Below are positions 35,354-45,988 of a stretch of DNA of 64,000 nt, in pieces (within the stretch, counting starts at the first letter, position 1; the number at the start of each line of letters is the position of its first letter). Source of the stretch: Lomentospora prolificans (Eukaryota > Ascomycota > Sordariomycetes > Microascales > Microascaceae); the NCBI GenBank assembly GCA_029532625.1, contig JARFXM010000005.1:2108001-2172000 (forward strand), given 5' to 3'. The notes beneath the pieces were generated by a model. That model was given only the letters and a program-made list of their open reading frames with translations, had not been told where the DNA came from and made no database searches. The translations under genes and the position numbers were made by a program.

Positions 35354-37006
35354 ATGATGGCATTCCTACCTCCATCCCGTCTTCTAACCACTCTCTCATC
35401 CATCTTCTCTTCTGTTGTCCCTATTCCGCTTATCGACCTCATACAGTCGTACCTCAGCAGAGGCAGTGAAAAGTACAACAGCCGTGCACAATCCTGCGAG
35501 GTACAGTCAAAACGCGCCCAGCCCACAGATGGAATTGTGGCAATCATCCATGAAGGCGACGTCGGCTCACCTGTTGTTTCGAATTACACACTCAGCGATG
35601 GCGGCGTAAGCCCCCAGGTTCTCCCTGGCGCTATTGGCTACACGTTTCTTTCCGGTTCATCACAACAACACCTTGACGATGACAGGCTGTTAAAGCTTGT
35701 AGGCAGAAGTGATTCTGCACTCAAAAAGCTCCATGACCTTGTATGCGTGCGGCATCAGGAAGCGGGGGCGCCTGTTGAAGATGGCTCTCGGCGGCCGAGC
35801 CCGCAAGAACAAGTATCTTTGTCCTTGGGTGGAGGCGCCTTCGTATCGCAGATCCACGATGCATCCGACACGACCGAAATATTTACGAGGCTTCAATTCC
35901 AATACAGCAATGGTCTCACATCCACCCAATACGTTCAACCTCACTGCTCGACGATCAAGCCAGCGCTATTGACTGGGTCCAATATTGGCAAATTCAGACA
36001 TGTAGACATCAACACTGGAGTATGCTTATTTTCCAAGGAGGTACTATCAACATCCCCAGGCCATGGTCAGTCATCGACTGGTGGAGAGACTCCCATCATT
36101 CCGATGGTGCCAGAGAGTTCCAGACTCACATTATACGAGATGGAGGCGATCGCTAGACTATCATCAACCATTGCGGACGTTGTGAGCCTCGTCGGAAGCG
36201 AAGCCCGGAATTATGGTACTGAAATAAGCATCAATGTCGATATTCCTGATTTCCAGTATTATTGGACCGCTTGCGACCTCCTTGAACGAGGGCTAGTCAC
36301 TATTGACTATGCACGGGATTGGATCGCCGCCATCGACGAGAGAAGAAAGCAAGTTGAAACCGCCATGACATCGATGATCCGTATGATGTTGAAAAGTCGC
36401 CAACTTCCTCCTGTAGAGATCAGTATCACTCCGGGGAACGAATCGGCGGGAATGCTAGTGAGGGAAAGCATTGGGTCGGGAAGCGTACCATCATTGGAAG
36501 AAATCACGCGCGCACTGACAACTCAAGGGGACCATGCCGCGGACTGGGAGGAATTTTTCAACTATCTGGAAACACGATCTCGTCCTTCGACCGTGGCACA
36601 GCTTGGGAGGCTGATGTACGTCTTCAAGGCTGTGAAGCCAGCCCTTGCGAATCGAAGACACGCCACAATGGGTGAAAGCAGCCAAGACCAGAGCAGGAGC
36701 CTCATCATTCAAATCGATGACGTTATTGAATGGAGGATATTCAACGGGGCAAAGACCTTCCTCAAGAAATACTCTAAGCGGAGATACACAGACACAGACG
36801 AACCTGTCCTTATAGGGCTCTTTCCCATGCAAAAAATATTTGTCACCGGCCCGGGCCGCTCAGACCTTTATGTCAATGACCCTGGACAACGGCTCATGAG
36901 AAACTCTGACAAAACAACCGTCAATCCACTGGAACTTATAGGCGCAATGTATGGCCTTCGGGTGAGGGACGAGCTGCGGCCCTTTTATTCGCTTGCCACG
37001 GAGTAG
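35354..37006 (+). CDS. Orphan 550-residue protein, possibly cyclodipeptide-synthase-like
   Basis: Intronless frame of 550 codons starting ATGATG at 35354. No family is certain. Residues about 1-215 are low in recognisable motifs (LPGAIGYTFLSGSSQQHLDD). From about residue 245 the order resembles a cyclodipeptide synthase: a strand with Ser pair (IIPMVPESSRLTLYE), long helix, strand ISINVDIPDF, a basic helix (ARDWIAAIDERRKQVE), strand VEISITPG, helical region, YVFKAVKPAL where bacterial enzymes have a Tyr/Glu motif, then IIQIDDVIEWRIF. The Glu of that motif is not conserved. Fungal arginine-containing cyclodipeptide synthases are known and very diverged, so this is a testable idea only. The P450 and MFS pair lies just to its left. 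The coding nature is well supported by length and composition. Confidence 0.6.
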   Translation: MMAFLPPSRLLTTLSSIFSSVVPIPLIDLIQSYLSRGSEKYNSRAQSCEVQSKRAQPTDGIVAIIHEGDVGSPVVSNYTLSDGGVSPQVLPGAIGYTFLSGSSQQHLDDDRLLKLVGRSDSALKKLHDLVCVRHQEAGAPVEDGSRRPSPQEQVSLSLGGGAFVSQIHDASDTTEIFTRLQFQYSNGLTSTQYVQPHCSTIKPALLTGSNIGKFRHVDINTGVCLFSKEVLSTSPGHGQSSTGGETPIIPMVPESSRLTLYEMEAIARLSSTIADVVSLVGSEARNYGTEISINVDIPDFQYYWTACDLLERGLVTIDYARDWIAAIDERRKQVETAMTSMIRMMLKSRQLPPVEISITPGNESAGMLVRESIGSGSVPSLEEITRALTTQGDHAADWEEFFNYLETRSRPSTVAQLGRLMYVFKAVKPALANRRHATMGESSQDQSRSLIIQIDDVIEWRIFNGAKTFLKKYSKRRYTDTDEPVLIGLFPMQKIFVTGPGRSDLYVNDPGQRLMRNSDKTTVNPLELIGAMYGLRVRDELRPFYSLATE

Positions 37007-38778
37007 AGCCGCGTTAGTTAGTAACGTCTGATTTATAATGGCGCCCATCAAGACAGTTGAGTAATTTATATCCTGTGAATCCGAGGTCAATAAGATGATA
37101 TAAGTTCACAATACCTACCCTCTGCTAGTTGTAATCACTTGTCTGTTGGGACTGTCCTTGACCCAACATACCTGACATCATTTCTATCCCCAGTCTCTCC
37201 TCGAGCTCATTTTTACAGTCTTTAGGTGCGCCACCTTCCATTGTATGGTTCGCGTGATCCCAAGTAAACGAGTTGCCGTAGTAGGCTGTGTGTATCGACG
37301 AACTAACCATTCCATACACATAATTCTCGGGTATGAGTGAAGTTCCATCTCGAAGCTGCCTAAGTATATTGAAGGGAAGGTAATTCGTGAGGGGATCAGA
37401 TTGGGGATGCGGCATGCTGCAATGGGTTTCATGCTTATGTGCGCCATGCATGTCAAAGTCGGTCCCATTCGGAATTTGTATAGCTGTCGATCTAACAACT
37501 AAGAGTATTAGGAGCCTATGGCGACATGAAGAACACAACTCTTGTCACCACGTGGACCAGATCAACTTCATTATGCAAGCGAACCGCCGGTCCTTCCCCG
37601 CCTGGGTTCGATCAATTGGTCAAGACTGGTACAATAAAGTATGACCCCAACCTCAAGCGAAAACATTTCCGCCAGGACGGTTTCGAGGTAGGAGCCATCA
37701 ATGACTCACGGAACAGATAACTTCGCCTTTTACGTTACATCTGCCTTAAAGGACAAACCCTACCTAACTGACGGGAACGGGGCCGAGTCTGGCCAACAAC
37801 CAACGCGGAAAGGTACCAAGGAGCAAGAGGCTCCAATCTTTAACCCAAAAGTGACATTGACGTTTCAGGATACGAAATCTGTGAGATTGAAAACACACAT
37901 CGATGAGCATATAACAAAGTTTGTGTCTACTGACCGCACCTGCTCTTATTAACGAAGGATGGATTCCGTCGACAATTCGAACCACTTGAGTACGACGATG
38001 TGGCAGCCACATTGGAGGTCCTCAAAACCCTCGGATCGAGCCATCTCGTCTTATTTCACTGCGGGTACGATAGCGGTTGCAGCTGCTGCCATAAACATAT
38101 GTAGATCATTCTCCGGCCCGATCCCTCTCGACGCCGGCTATAGACGGACTTGGCGGCTTCTGAGAGATCGTTTGTCCCCTTTCGCTACCAGCTTGATGAC
38201 TTTACCAACGGCCTTCCTTCGCCCCGGGAAGTTCTCGGTATCTACGACTGTCGGCTCCAAACACTTGGTGTCTCCCATGGGCAACGACCAGAGGCCGGGG
38301 ATACCAAACTTCCGCCCAAAACCTCGTGATTTCGACTGGATGGATTGTCACTATCCCTCGCCGCAAACCTGCGTTGGGTGATGCTGCTGTAAATGCGGCG
38401 GGAATGCTGGGAGAGCTTTGAGCTCCCTCATCTAAGGTTGTAGAAGCTTGAATCACTCACGGTCCGGCTACTGTTCTCCCCAGCGTTGCCATCCCCAAAT
38501 GATCGAGACATAGCCGGGCAGAAGTTCATAGCGAACCTTTACATAGCCAATTAAAAGTCCTTTGTAATAGAGACCATATAAGAGAAATCCATACGCGGAC
38601 AAGCGCTACAGCTTGATCCGTGAGTCAGGACGAACAAGACTGCAGAAAGCAGGATATCTATATTCCCTGGGTGGCCAAACGAGAATCCCAGTCTGTACCA
38701 AGCACAGACAGATTTCCTCCAGAGTCTGGCCACCGGCACCGGGGCCCATGAGGCTAATTACACTCTACCACCAACAAT
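37007..38778. other. Region of short open frames, probably a decayed or unrecognised gene
   Basis: Consecutive plus-strand pieces in different frames look protein-like: about 37526-37720 (GFDQLVKTGTIKYDPNLK), 37701-37952 (SALKDKPYLTDGNG ... KVTLTFQDTK), and about 37950-38090 (DVAATLEVLKTLGSSHLVLF). Stops and frame changes separate them, and I could not place introns that join them well. A minus-strand piece at 37125-37538 (MHGAHKHETHCSMPHPQ, YGMVSSSIHTAYYGNSF) is also protein-like. I recognise no family. A broken tailoring gene next to the orphan is one possibility. Confidence 0.35.
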
Positions 38779-39744
38779 CTACATTTCCTTGACTTGTGTA
38801 ACCCCCCTAGTCTTATCCAACACGACTTGGACGTGCTTCTTATGCTCGCCATCAACCCCGCTTCCAATAAAAAAGTTTTCTTGTTGGAGACGATCCAGGA
38901 ACAGTTCATAGGCAGGCATATAACCCCGCACGAACTGGACCACTTGCTCGTCCGACATGCCAGGTTTATGTTGCCTTAGCGCTCTCTCCTGGCCAAGTCT
39001 CCACTCATAGACGTTGGCAAGGTTATCTGTACTGAGGTGTAGAAATCCATCAAAGTGGTCTGGACCGGTAAAAGTCGCACAATACCTGCGAAGATTGTCG
39101 TTTATGAGCAAAAGATGGCTCAGGTCGTGGCTACCTAGAGTGTTAACAAGCAGCGCGTCATCTTCTCGGCCGGGTGCCGCCGCTGAAGCTCTGGCCTGTT
39201 CCCACTTCCGCTTCACGGATTCCTGGCTTAGGGGCTGGAATCCGAGGCACCAGCCTTCAAAAATAAGGACGTCGAGCCCCTGGTCCAGCGGCACCTTCTC
39301 CCATTGATCAATGGGGACCCTTCCTCCCTGGCCGTTATGCAGACTTTTGTCGAATGCGGGCCAGCCGATAGAAGTACTGGCATTTTCGCCATCGCCGGGC
39401 ACGGCATTGAAATTCAGAACTTGTTTGAAGAAGCTCTGGGCCAGAATCTCATCGTGCGTTCCTGGCTGGCCGCGTGTTTGAAGGAGTCCATTCTGTGGGT
39501 TTGCTTCCCGGATGGCCACGAGCTGGGGGTGGTCAAAGTAGAGGTCGTCTAACGAGAGGGTGCGGGTTTTAAGGTTATGCTGGGTAGTAAGAGCCTGGAC
39601 AAGAGCTGCGGCCCATGTGGACTTTCCGCTTCCCTGCAGGCCGGACAAACCCAGCACAAATGGCCTTGTGGTGCGTTGCCGATGAGATCGCACGAGGGGG
39701 ACGAAGATGGCCAAGACAGCCTCAATTGCGCTCCGCTCAATCAT
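38779..39744 (-). CDS. P-loop kinase, D-glycerate 3-kinase / Tda10-like
   Basis: Intronless, 321 residues. Walker A is GLQGSGKS at residues 35-42, followed by TLSLDDLYFD. DVLIFEGWCLGFQP supplies the second acidic strand motif typical of the glycerate/uridine kinase-type P-loop family. The C-terminal half includes WRLGQERALRQ and FVRGYMPAYELF, matching fungal Tda10-like ATP-dependent kinases. Likely cytosolic or nuclear and a conserved single-copy type gene. D-glycerate is the expected substrate from bacterial and plant relatives, but the yeast homologue's substrate is not settled. Confidence 0.88.
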   Translation of the reverse strand: MIERSAIEAVLAIFVPLVRSHRQRTTRPFVLGLSGLQGSGKSTWAAALVQALTTQHNLKTRTLSLDDLYFDHPQLVAIREANPQNGLLQTRGQPGTHDEILAQSFFKQVLNFNAVPGDGENASTSIGWPAFDKSLHNGQGGRVPIDQWEKVPLDQGLDVLIFEGWCLGFQPLSQESVKRKWEQARASAAAPGREDDALLVNTLGSHDLSHLLLINDNLRRYCATFTGPDHFDGFLHLSTDNLANVYEWRLGQERALRQHKPGMSDEQVVQFVRGYMPAYELFLDRLQQENFFIGSGVDGEHKKHVQVVLDKTRGVTQVKEM

Positions 39745-40349
39745 CTCTCAGCGACAAAGTCATAAGAGAGTTTGCAAAAGGTGACTATGCAAGAGATTCA
39801 ACTTGGAGGTCGGGGTCGAGTCAGTTGCGGACGTGCGATGTATTGGGGTTTCCGATCGACGGCAAATCAACCGCGGAGTTGCGATTGGGATGCGGAGATC
39901 GTGTGCGTGTGTGGGCACTCGCTCCTGTTCTCGATTTATTAATCACCAGACTCTCTCGGCAGTGCGCTTTCAACGCATCTTCCCCACTCTTACTCTGTCT
40001 AGCGGCCAACGTACACTAGGATGCAAGTCCACGTTTGGTTCGGCAGACGGTGGCGTGCCGTTCTCTTTCAGGGGCTGAAAAAAAGAAAGTCCGCGCGACC
40101 GACCATTCAAAGCCCGACTCCACTTTCTTAGCGTCCTTCTCCAGCGAAGAAGGTGGACAAAGCTATGTCCGCCTCGTTCGGCAGTCAACTCCAAATTCAG
40201 ACATTCCATCGACCGACATCTCTCCGCATGGCGGGGAATCTGTATTTACAGAAGAGAGCATGACAAGCTCAAGCATCTGTTTCATGTATTAACTCAACTT
40301 CGTATCTGCATTATTCCTCACACATATTCCCGCACCAGACTTCATCACC
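39745..40349. promoter_or_regulatory. Divergent intergenic region, kinase / tartrate dehydrogenase
   Basis: 605 nt between divergent start codons. No gene is seen. It holds both promoters, and no certain binding site was identified. Confidence 0.5.
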
Positions 40350-41596
40350 ATGTCTCCCAATCTCCTTGAAGCCAAGAAATCCTACACAATTGCTTCCATC
40401 CCTGCTGATGGAATCGGAATAGAGGTTGTCGAAGCTGGTATCGAAGTCTTGAACGCCTTGACCGAGTCTCTCCGAACTTTCAATCTCGACTTCACTCATT
40501 ATGATTGGAGTTCAGAGAGGTATAAGAAGACGGGAAAGTATGTTCCCGATGGCGGCCTCGAGGAGCTCAAGAAGCATGACGCCATCCTCTTTGGCGCAGT
40601 AGGGGCCCCTGGTACGTTTTCATCTCTTTTCCAAAAGAAAAAAAATATCGGAGTTCTCGCTAAACAATTGTAGACGTTCCTGATCACATCTCCCTCTGGG
40701 AGCTTCGGCTGGCAATCTGCCAGTCCTTTCAGCAGTACGCCAACGTCCGGCCTATCCGGGTACTCCCGGGTACACAATCGCCTCTTCGCAACTGCAAAAC
40801 CGGCGACCTTGACTGGGTCATAATCCGCGAGAACAGCGAGGGAGAATACGCCGGCCAAGGTGGTCGTTCTCATCGCGGTCGGCCTTGGGAAATTGCTACC
40901 GAAGTAGCCATCTTCACCCGTCACGGCATTGAGCGACTCATGCGCTTCGCCTTCGGGACAGCCCAAAAAAGACCAAGGAAGCTCTTGACGGTGGTTACCA
41001 AGAGCAATGCACAGCGCAATGGCATGGTTCTATGGGATGAGGTGGCAGCCGAGGTCAGCAAGGACTTTCCCGACGTCACTGTTGACAAGATGTTGGTCGA
41101 CGCCATGACGACTAGGATGGTGCTGAAGCCTGAGAGCTTGGATACCATTGTTGCTACCAACTTGGCAAGTGGTTTCTACTGTGTACATTTACAGATACAA
41201 TATTCTAACAGAAGCCTAACTGCTTAGCACGCCGATATTCTCTCAGATTTGGCAGCTGCCCTGGCCGGGTCTATTGGAATTGCCCCCACCAGCAACCTCG
41301 ATCCGTCACGTGAGAACCCTTCCATGTTTGAGCCCATTCACGGTTCCGCCTTCGATATTACTGGTAAGGGCATTGCCAACCCCGTCGCAACTTTTTGGAC
41401 CGCCGCGGAGATGTTGGCGTGGCTCGGTGAGGAGACTGCGGCAGCCGAGTTGATGCGGTGCGTGGAGGCGGTTTGTGCCTCGGGCGTAGCCACCGTCGAT
41501 CTTGGTGGGACTGCCACGACGAAGGAGGTCACGGCTGCCGTGGTTGCGGAGATTAAGAAGTCCGTTGGAAAGGGATCCAAGATCGCTAATATTTAA
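40350..41596 (+). CDS. Tartrate dehydrogenase / isopropylmalate dehydrogenase-family enzyme
   Basis: NAD-dependent beta-decarboxylating dehydrogenase, 373 residues. Exons are 40350-40611, 40674-41164 and 41228-41596. The second intron uses a GC donor (TTG then GCAAGT), needed to read IVATNLHADILSDLAAAL. Landmarks: IPADGIGIEVV at the N-terminus, SLWELRLAICQSFQQYANVRPIR, VIIRENSEGEYAG, TKSNAQRNGM, and the cofactor loop EPIHGSAFDITGKGIANP. The RENSEGEY block and length favour the tartrate/D-malate dehydrogenase branch over LEU2-type enzymes. It is convergent with a Zn2Cys6 regulator gene, which may or may not control it. Confidence 0.92.
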
Positions 41597-41760
41597 TACA
41601 TTATCCTCTATTATTGTATAATATTATCCTCACTCGCTAGCTTGCTTATTCTAATACACCATGGCCGTACAAGGATAATAAATGGAAAATCCGGGATCGT
41701 CAAAGTAATCAAGGCAAGGCCCGCAATTGAATCGAAAGGGTACATTATTCATACACGCCA

Positions 41761-43733
41761 CTAAATCATAAGTAGCGTTCCATCTTTGACTTGGTCCACC
41801 GCGGGCATGGGCCCTGTTGCGAAGTCGGCATGCACCCAGTCGTCCCCGCTGTCCATGCTTTGCCACCACGTCTCAAACGCCGCGAGCATAGCCTCACGGG
41901 TTTTGGATGGGTACTGTTTTATCAATTCGCGGCTCTTTGCTCTCACCCTCTCGCGATGGTCCGGATCGACCGACTCTTGTGCGGCAATGTACAGCGGCAG
42001 GGAAAGCGAAGAATCTGGGCCACAGCCAGTTGGAAGATCGTCCATGAGTGTCAATAGTGTGGTCAGGGCTGTTTTGACCCGATTCGAGGACGGGGCATCT
42101 TGAAATACGCGGCGCTGTAGTAATATGACCGTGCCCCAGTAGAAGCATTTGGCTACCTGAAATAAGTATTGTCGACCCCGGGGCAGCTCCTCATCGTCAA
42201 AGTACCGCCTCGCTAGTGTTCGGAGATCAGTTTCCAACTCAAAAGCTTGTAACATGATGTCCTCCGGTGGAAGTAGGCCTTCATCACGGTCTGCGGCGAG
42301 ATGAGACACTCTAGCTAGCATCACTATTGTCCATCGAGGGCAGCCCGTAGTCTCGAGAAAACTGGGATTTGAGTCGTCCAGGTCGTCAGAATCGGTAAAC
42401 AACCAGTAGGAAAGAGGTAACCTAGGTCTGCGATGCCAATAGATGGAGCTATACACATCTATTGACGTCATTCGCTGGACTAAAACTGTGCCAATTGACA
42501 ACGCTGGCCGAGCGCGAACATAGCCAAGATCGTCAAAGAGCTGCATAGCAAAGTTGATATGGCCGGGCATCTGCCGTCCGCCATTGGCCATCTCGACAGT
42601 AAGTTGGAGAAGAACGGTGGCTAGTACATCTCGCTTCAGGCACGCTATCTCTTGGCCGTAATTCTGGACTTCGCGGCCTTTTAGGTCCCGTATAGTATTC
42701 CGTAGCGTCGCGAGAGCTTGCGACTGACTCTGGAGAGCCTCGGTTACTGAGAGGCAGCCATGGAGGTGCATGTACACACTCGAGATCGAGATTATGGTGT
42801 CCATTAGTACCGGTGTTGAAAGCGCTAGGGCGGCGAGCTGTCGATATCCATTGCGATTATCGTCCCAGGCGGGAATGATGCCAGATACACAGCGAATAAC
42901 TGCAACTTGTGAGCACACTTCGAGTCATGTTTGGCGATTCCGAACAGTACAACATACAGTATATGTAGGCGACACTATCGCCAGTCGTCTTGCAGACGTA
43001 AGATCCTAGCTCTCCGTAAATGGAGTCACCTAACGCCCATAGCTGCAGAGCATTCGCGGCTTTGGCTATGTCTGTCATCACCAGACCGCTAGATTCCCCT
43101 CCACTCGCATCGATCTCACAAACTTCCCGGGTTATATTCGAGGAAGGGGGCCTTTGGGCCGTGTAATCGTCAATATCAGCCGCGGCTATAGGTACACAGG
43201 TATCCATGTCTTCACCATTCATACTCTGCTGGCCGTATAGCTCATCTGGCAGCGCAGTATCGGATCCTTCCTGTGTACTGATATTGACGCGACTACCTTC
43301 AGTCGTGCTAATACATCTCAACAAGTCGAAGTCAACGTCGGAAGAGAGCGACGAAGCCCTACAGCTGCTAGTCAAAGTAGAGGTCGAACAGATCGGGGAG
43401 TTGCTCCGAGGGTCACCAATAGTGCTTGGAGTTCCCATCCCAGATACATATGCGGCTCGTAATGTTCGGCGCCGCTGACGCGGTAATTGTGTGGCATTTG
43501 CCCACCTTAAGTCTCGGGTATATTCGCATCCTTTTCCAAGTCTGGCGCATCGCCCGCAAACTGGCTGCTCTTCGTCACATTTGCGATGTTGCCGAAGACA
43601 CGTGACACACCCTTTTTCATTTGGGTTAGCGATGGGGCGACGTTCAAGGGGCCATCAACGCGACTGGGGGGTGAGCAGTAATACCTTTGCGTGATCGCTT
43701 CTCGGGCCTCATTTCAGGGGTACGCCTCGGCAT
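41761..43733 (-). CDS. Zn2Cys6 transcription factor with fungal_trans_2 body
   Basis: Exons 43733-43685, 43611-42958 and 42905-41761 give 615 residues. The Zn2Cys6 cluster spans Cys18-Cys45: C-x2-C-x6-C-x6-C-x2-C-x6-C. The loop after the second Cys, LRQHRKC, is less basic than usual. A Ser/Thr-rich linker (about 75-190) precedes a helical body with QLAALALSTPVLMDTIIS and EIACLKRDVLATVLLQL, typical of the Pfam fungal_trans_2 type. The short first exon gives MPRRTPEMRPEKRSRKG; a second in-frame ATG seven codons later could also be used. Nuclear regulator; targets unknown. The stop is 165 nt from that of the tartrate dehydrogenase gene. Confidence 0.9.
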
Positions 43734-44371
43734 ACGGGAGTTTAGAATGCTTTATACGTAGTGGATTGGCGGTAGAAACATGCAAGATCGTGAGATGAGG
43801 CGATGCGAAGCTGGCGGGCCTAAAATTCCAAGGAGAGCAAGATAAGCAGCCCCCGGCAAGGTGGAGAGGGAAGTGATCCTGGGGGATTAATTATCTTTGG
43901 TGTCGCGCCTTCCCCTCCCAGAAGCGGGGACTTTGCCCCAGTTCATAATTGAGTAGCGCGATCTGGTATCCAATCATCGAGAACTACGAGAATCGCCTCA
44001 TCGCCTTTCGCTTCACACTAATAGACTCTAGGACTAAACTGGAGAAGAGAGGAGGATTCTGCAGCACATTAGAGGCTCCCCTCAGGAATTTTATTTTCTT
44101 GGCTTGTGCCTACGCTAATATTCGCTCGCCCACCCTCTTGATTGAGGCGGCTCCTATCTTATCTCCTTAGCCAGCGTTGACAGCCTGCGATTACAATCGC
44201 AACAATAAACGGCCCGCACGCCGAACCACGCGAAAAGCCCTCCAGTGCTGCACATTGATGGCACAGCTATCCAGGCAGGCGAGTTACTGAACACTCCTTA
44301 ATGGGTGAAGGCGGTAGCAAGAAGCCTGGCGCACCAGGTTGGGACACAGGTCATCCTCCTGGACTACTCTA
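43734..44371. other. Intergenic region
   Basis: Promoter side of the regulator, then sequence with no gene. Possible extension of the NACHT relic to its right, too degraded to trace. Confidence 0.45.
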
Positions 44372-44533
44372 TTACCCTAACATCCAATTGTCCGTGATTT
44401 CCACCAAGACGGCCACACCGGCCGGAATGTCCATGTCGGTTAAATGCCGGGCTATGATTCTGGAGATTGTGGACTTGCCTGTGCCAGCTATCCCGTTCAA
44501 CCAGAAAACGCATTTACCACGAGAAGCTGTAGC
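44372..44533 (-). pseudogene. Relic of a NACHT/STAND NTPase (NLR-type)
   Basis: A 53-codon minus-strand frame reads RGKCVFWLNGIAGTGKS followed by TISRIIARHL, a typical fungal NACHT P-loop (GxxGxGKS/T) with its preceding strand. It stops at TAA 44374-44372 and is bounded upstream by an in-frame TAG at 44536-44534. No intact flanking domains are found. Family knowledge: fungal NLRs act in non-self recognition and turn over rapidly, leaving such fragments. Confidence 0.65.
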
Positions 44534-44773
44534 CTAAGACTTAAACGTGCTGTAAATACATCGGCGTCTGAGTATTAATGCCTAGCATCATCGGCATCGG
44601 CATGCTCGTCAAACGCTTCCCGTGGTATTGCTGTTCGTAGTTTTGCTAGTATTTATAATCCTAGTACGACATGAACCCCTAAGGATAAGCCTTATACGGG
44701 AGAACAAAAGTATAAAATAGAGGACGTCAAAGACGGGATATAAACGTTGACAATCCGTTAAAGTCCCTTGGGC

Positions 44774-45988
44774 TCATCCATAACAACGCTTGCATCCGCC
44801 ATCCGTTCCCATGCCATAGACGTCCACCTTGCCGTTATCCCACGCGATCGGGTTAGGCTTGGAGGCCACACTCCCGCCCATATACTCCCAATCAGGCGAC
44901 CATTTATCATTCTCCCAAGTCCTGCGATATATCGCCTCATCTGGAGCGGTGATGTACACTTCCATCTTGTCATCGTAGGCCACTACATCAGGTGGATACT
45001 TGAGCTCCCCGCCCATATTTTGCCAGTTTCCCCATTTGTCATCCTTATACTCACGATGCCAGCATGCGCCGTCGTCGCCCTTGACATAAACATTGACACG
45101 GCCGTTCCAAGCACATGTGGAAGGCGCACCATCGACGGAGCCACCCAGATCTTCCCAGTCGCCCCAGCCTCCGTTATCACTCCACTTCCTATGCCAAGCA
45201 CCGCCATCGTCACCCTTGCAAACGACGCTCATGTGGTCTGAACCCCAGGTAACAGCCTTGGGAGGACTGTCAAGGTACCCTCCAAGGCTCTCCCACTCGC
45301 CCCAACCGTTATCCTTGTCATCGTATTTCCGGTGCCAGCATTGGCCATCATGGCCAGAGGCGTAGACGTCCATGTAGTACTTGTCCCGTGAACACGAAGT
45401 CGGCTCATACTTGAGGTCTCCGCCCATATCTTGCCAGTCGCCCCAACCGTTCTTCTCCTCCTCGTATCCCTTGTGCCAGCAGCCTCCATCCTGACCCTTC
45501 ACATACACATCCATTTTCCCTTTGCCCCAGCTGCATGTCGATGGCGGGCCGTCCAGGGAGCCACCTAGATCTTCCCAACTTCCCCAGGTCCCACCTTCCT
45601 GGTACTTGTGTTGGCATGTATTGTCCGTTCCCATGTAATACAAGTCCATACGGTTTCCGCCCCAGGAGACCGGACTGGGGTACGAAGCCATGCTTCCGTT
45701 AAGATTCTCCCATTGTCCAGATTTAGCGCGCTTGTCGAGAGTGGAGATTTCCTCAGTGTTGTAAAGATCGTGCCGGTACTCTAACGAACGACGCGCATTG
45801 AAGGCCTGGGGGGAAATCGGATTCGCCCTAGGTGCAAGGAAGCCTCCGTCATCAGACCGCGGAGCATTCCAGTCTCGGTGAATGGTACGGGGAGTCAAGA
45901 AGCTTGGCTTAGGCCCATGTTGGCTGGGCCGAGCATGAGACCCAGTGATACTAAGGGGAACGAGGCAGAGAAGCGGGAGCACTTTCAT
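44774..45988 (-). CDS. Secreted seven-repeat beta-propeller lectin-like protein (PLL-type)
   Basis: Intronless, 404 residues. The signal peptide (about 1-19, ending SHARP) is followed by a Pro/Arg-rich spacer and a Kex2-type site LDKR ending at residue 87. From Trp93 to the end there are seven repeats of about 45 residues with the pattern W-x2-[LM]-[GN]-G, PP/P-x-x-x-x-W, [MV]-[DNE]-V-Y, GxDGxCWH. Seven such units fit a seven-bladed propeller like the Photorhabdus PLL lectins and relatives found in fungi and bacteria. Most blades keep the Trp/His sugar-site aromatic residues; blades 1, 6 and 7 are diverged. A carbohydrate-binding secreted role is likely; the ligand is unknown. Confidence 0.85.
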   Translation of the reverse strand: MKVLPLLCLVPLSITGSHARPSQHGPKPSFLTPRTIHRDWNAPRSDDGGFLAPRANPISPQAFNARRSLEYRHDLYNTEEISTLDKRAKSGQWENLNGSMASYPSPVSWGGNRMDLYYMGTDNTCQHKYQEGGTWGSWEDLGGSLDGPPSTCSWGKGKMDVYVKGQDGGCWHKGYEEEKNGWGDWQDMGGDLKYEPTSCSRDKYYMDVYASGHDGQCWHRKYDDKDNGWGEWESLGGYLDSPPKAVTWGSDHMSVVCKGDDGGAWHRKWSDNGGWGDWEDLGGSVDGAPSTCAWNGRVNVYVKGDDGACWHREYKDDKWGNWQNMGGELKYPPDVVAYDDKMEVYITAPDEAIYRRTWENDKWSPDWEYMGGSVASKPNPIAWDNGKVDVYGMGTDGGCKRCYG

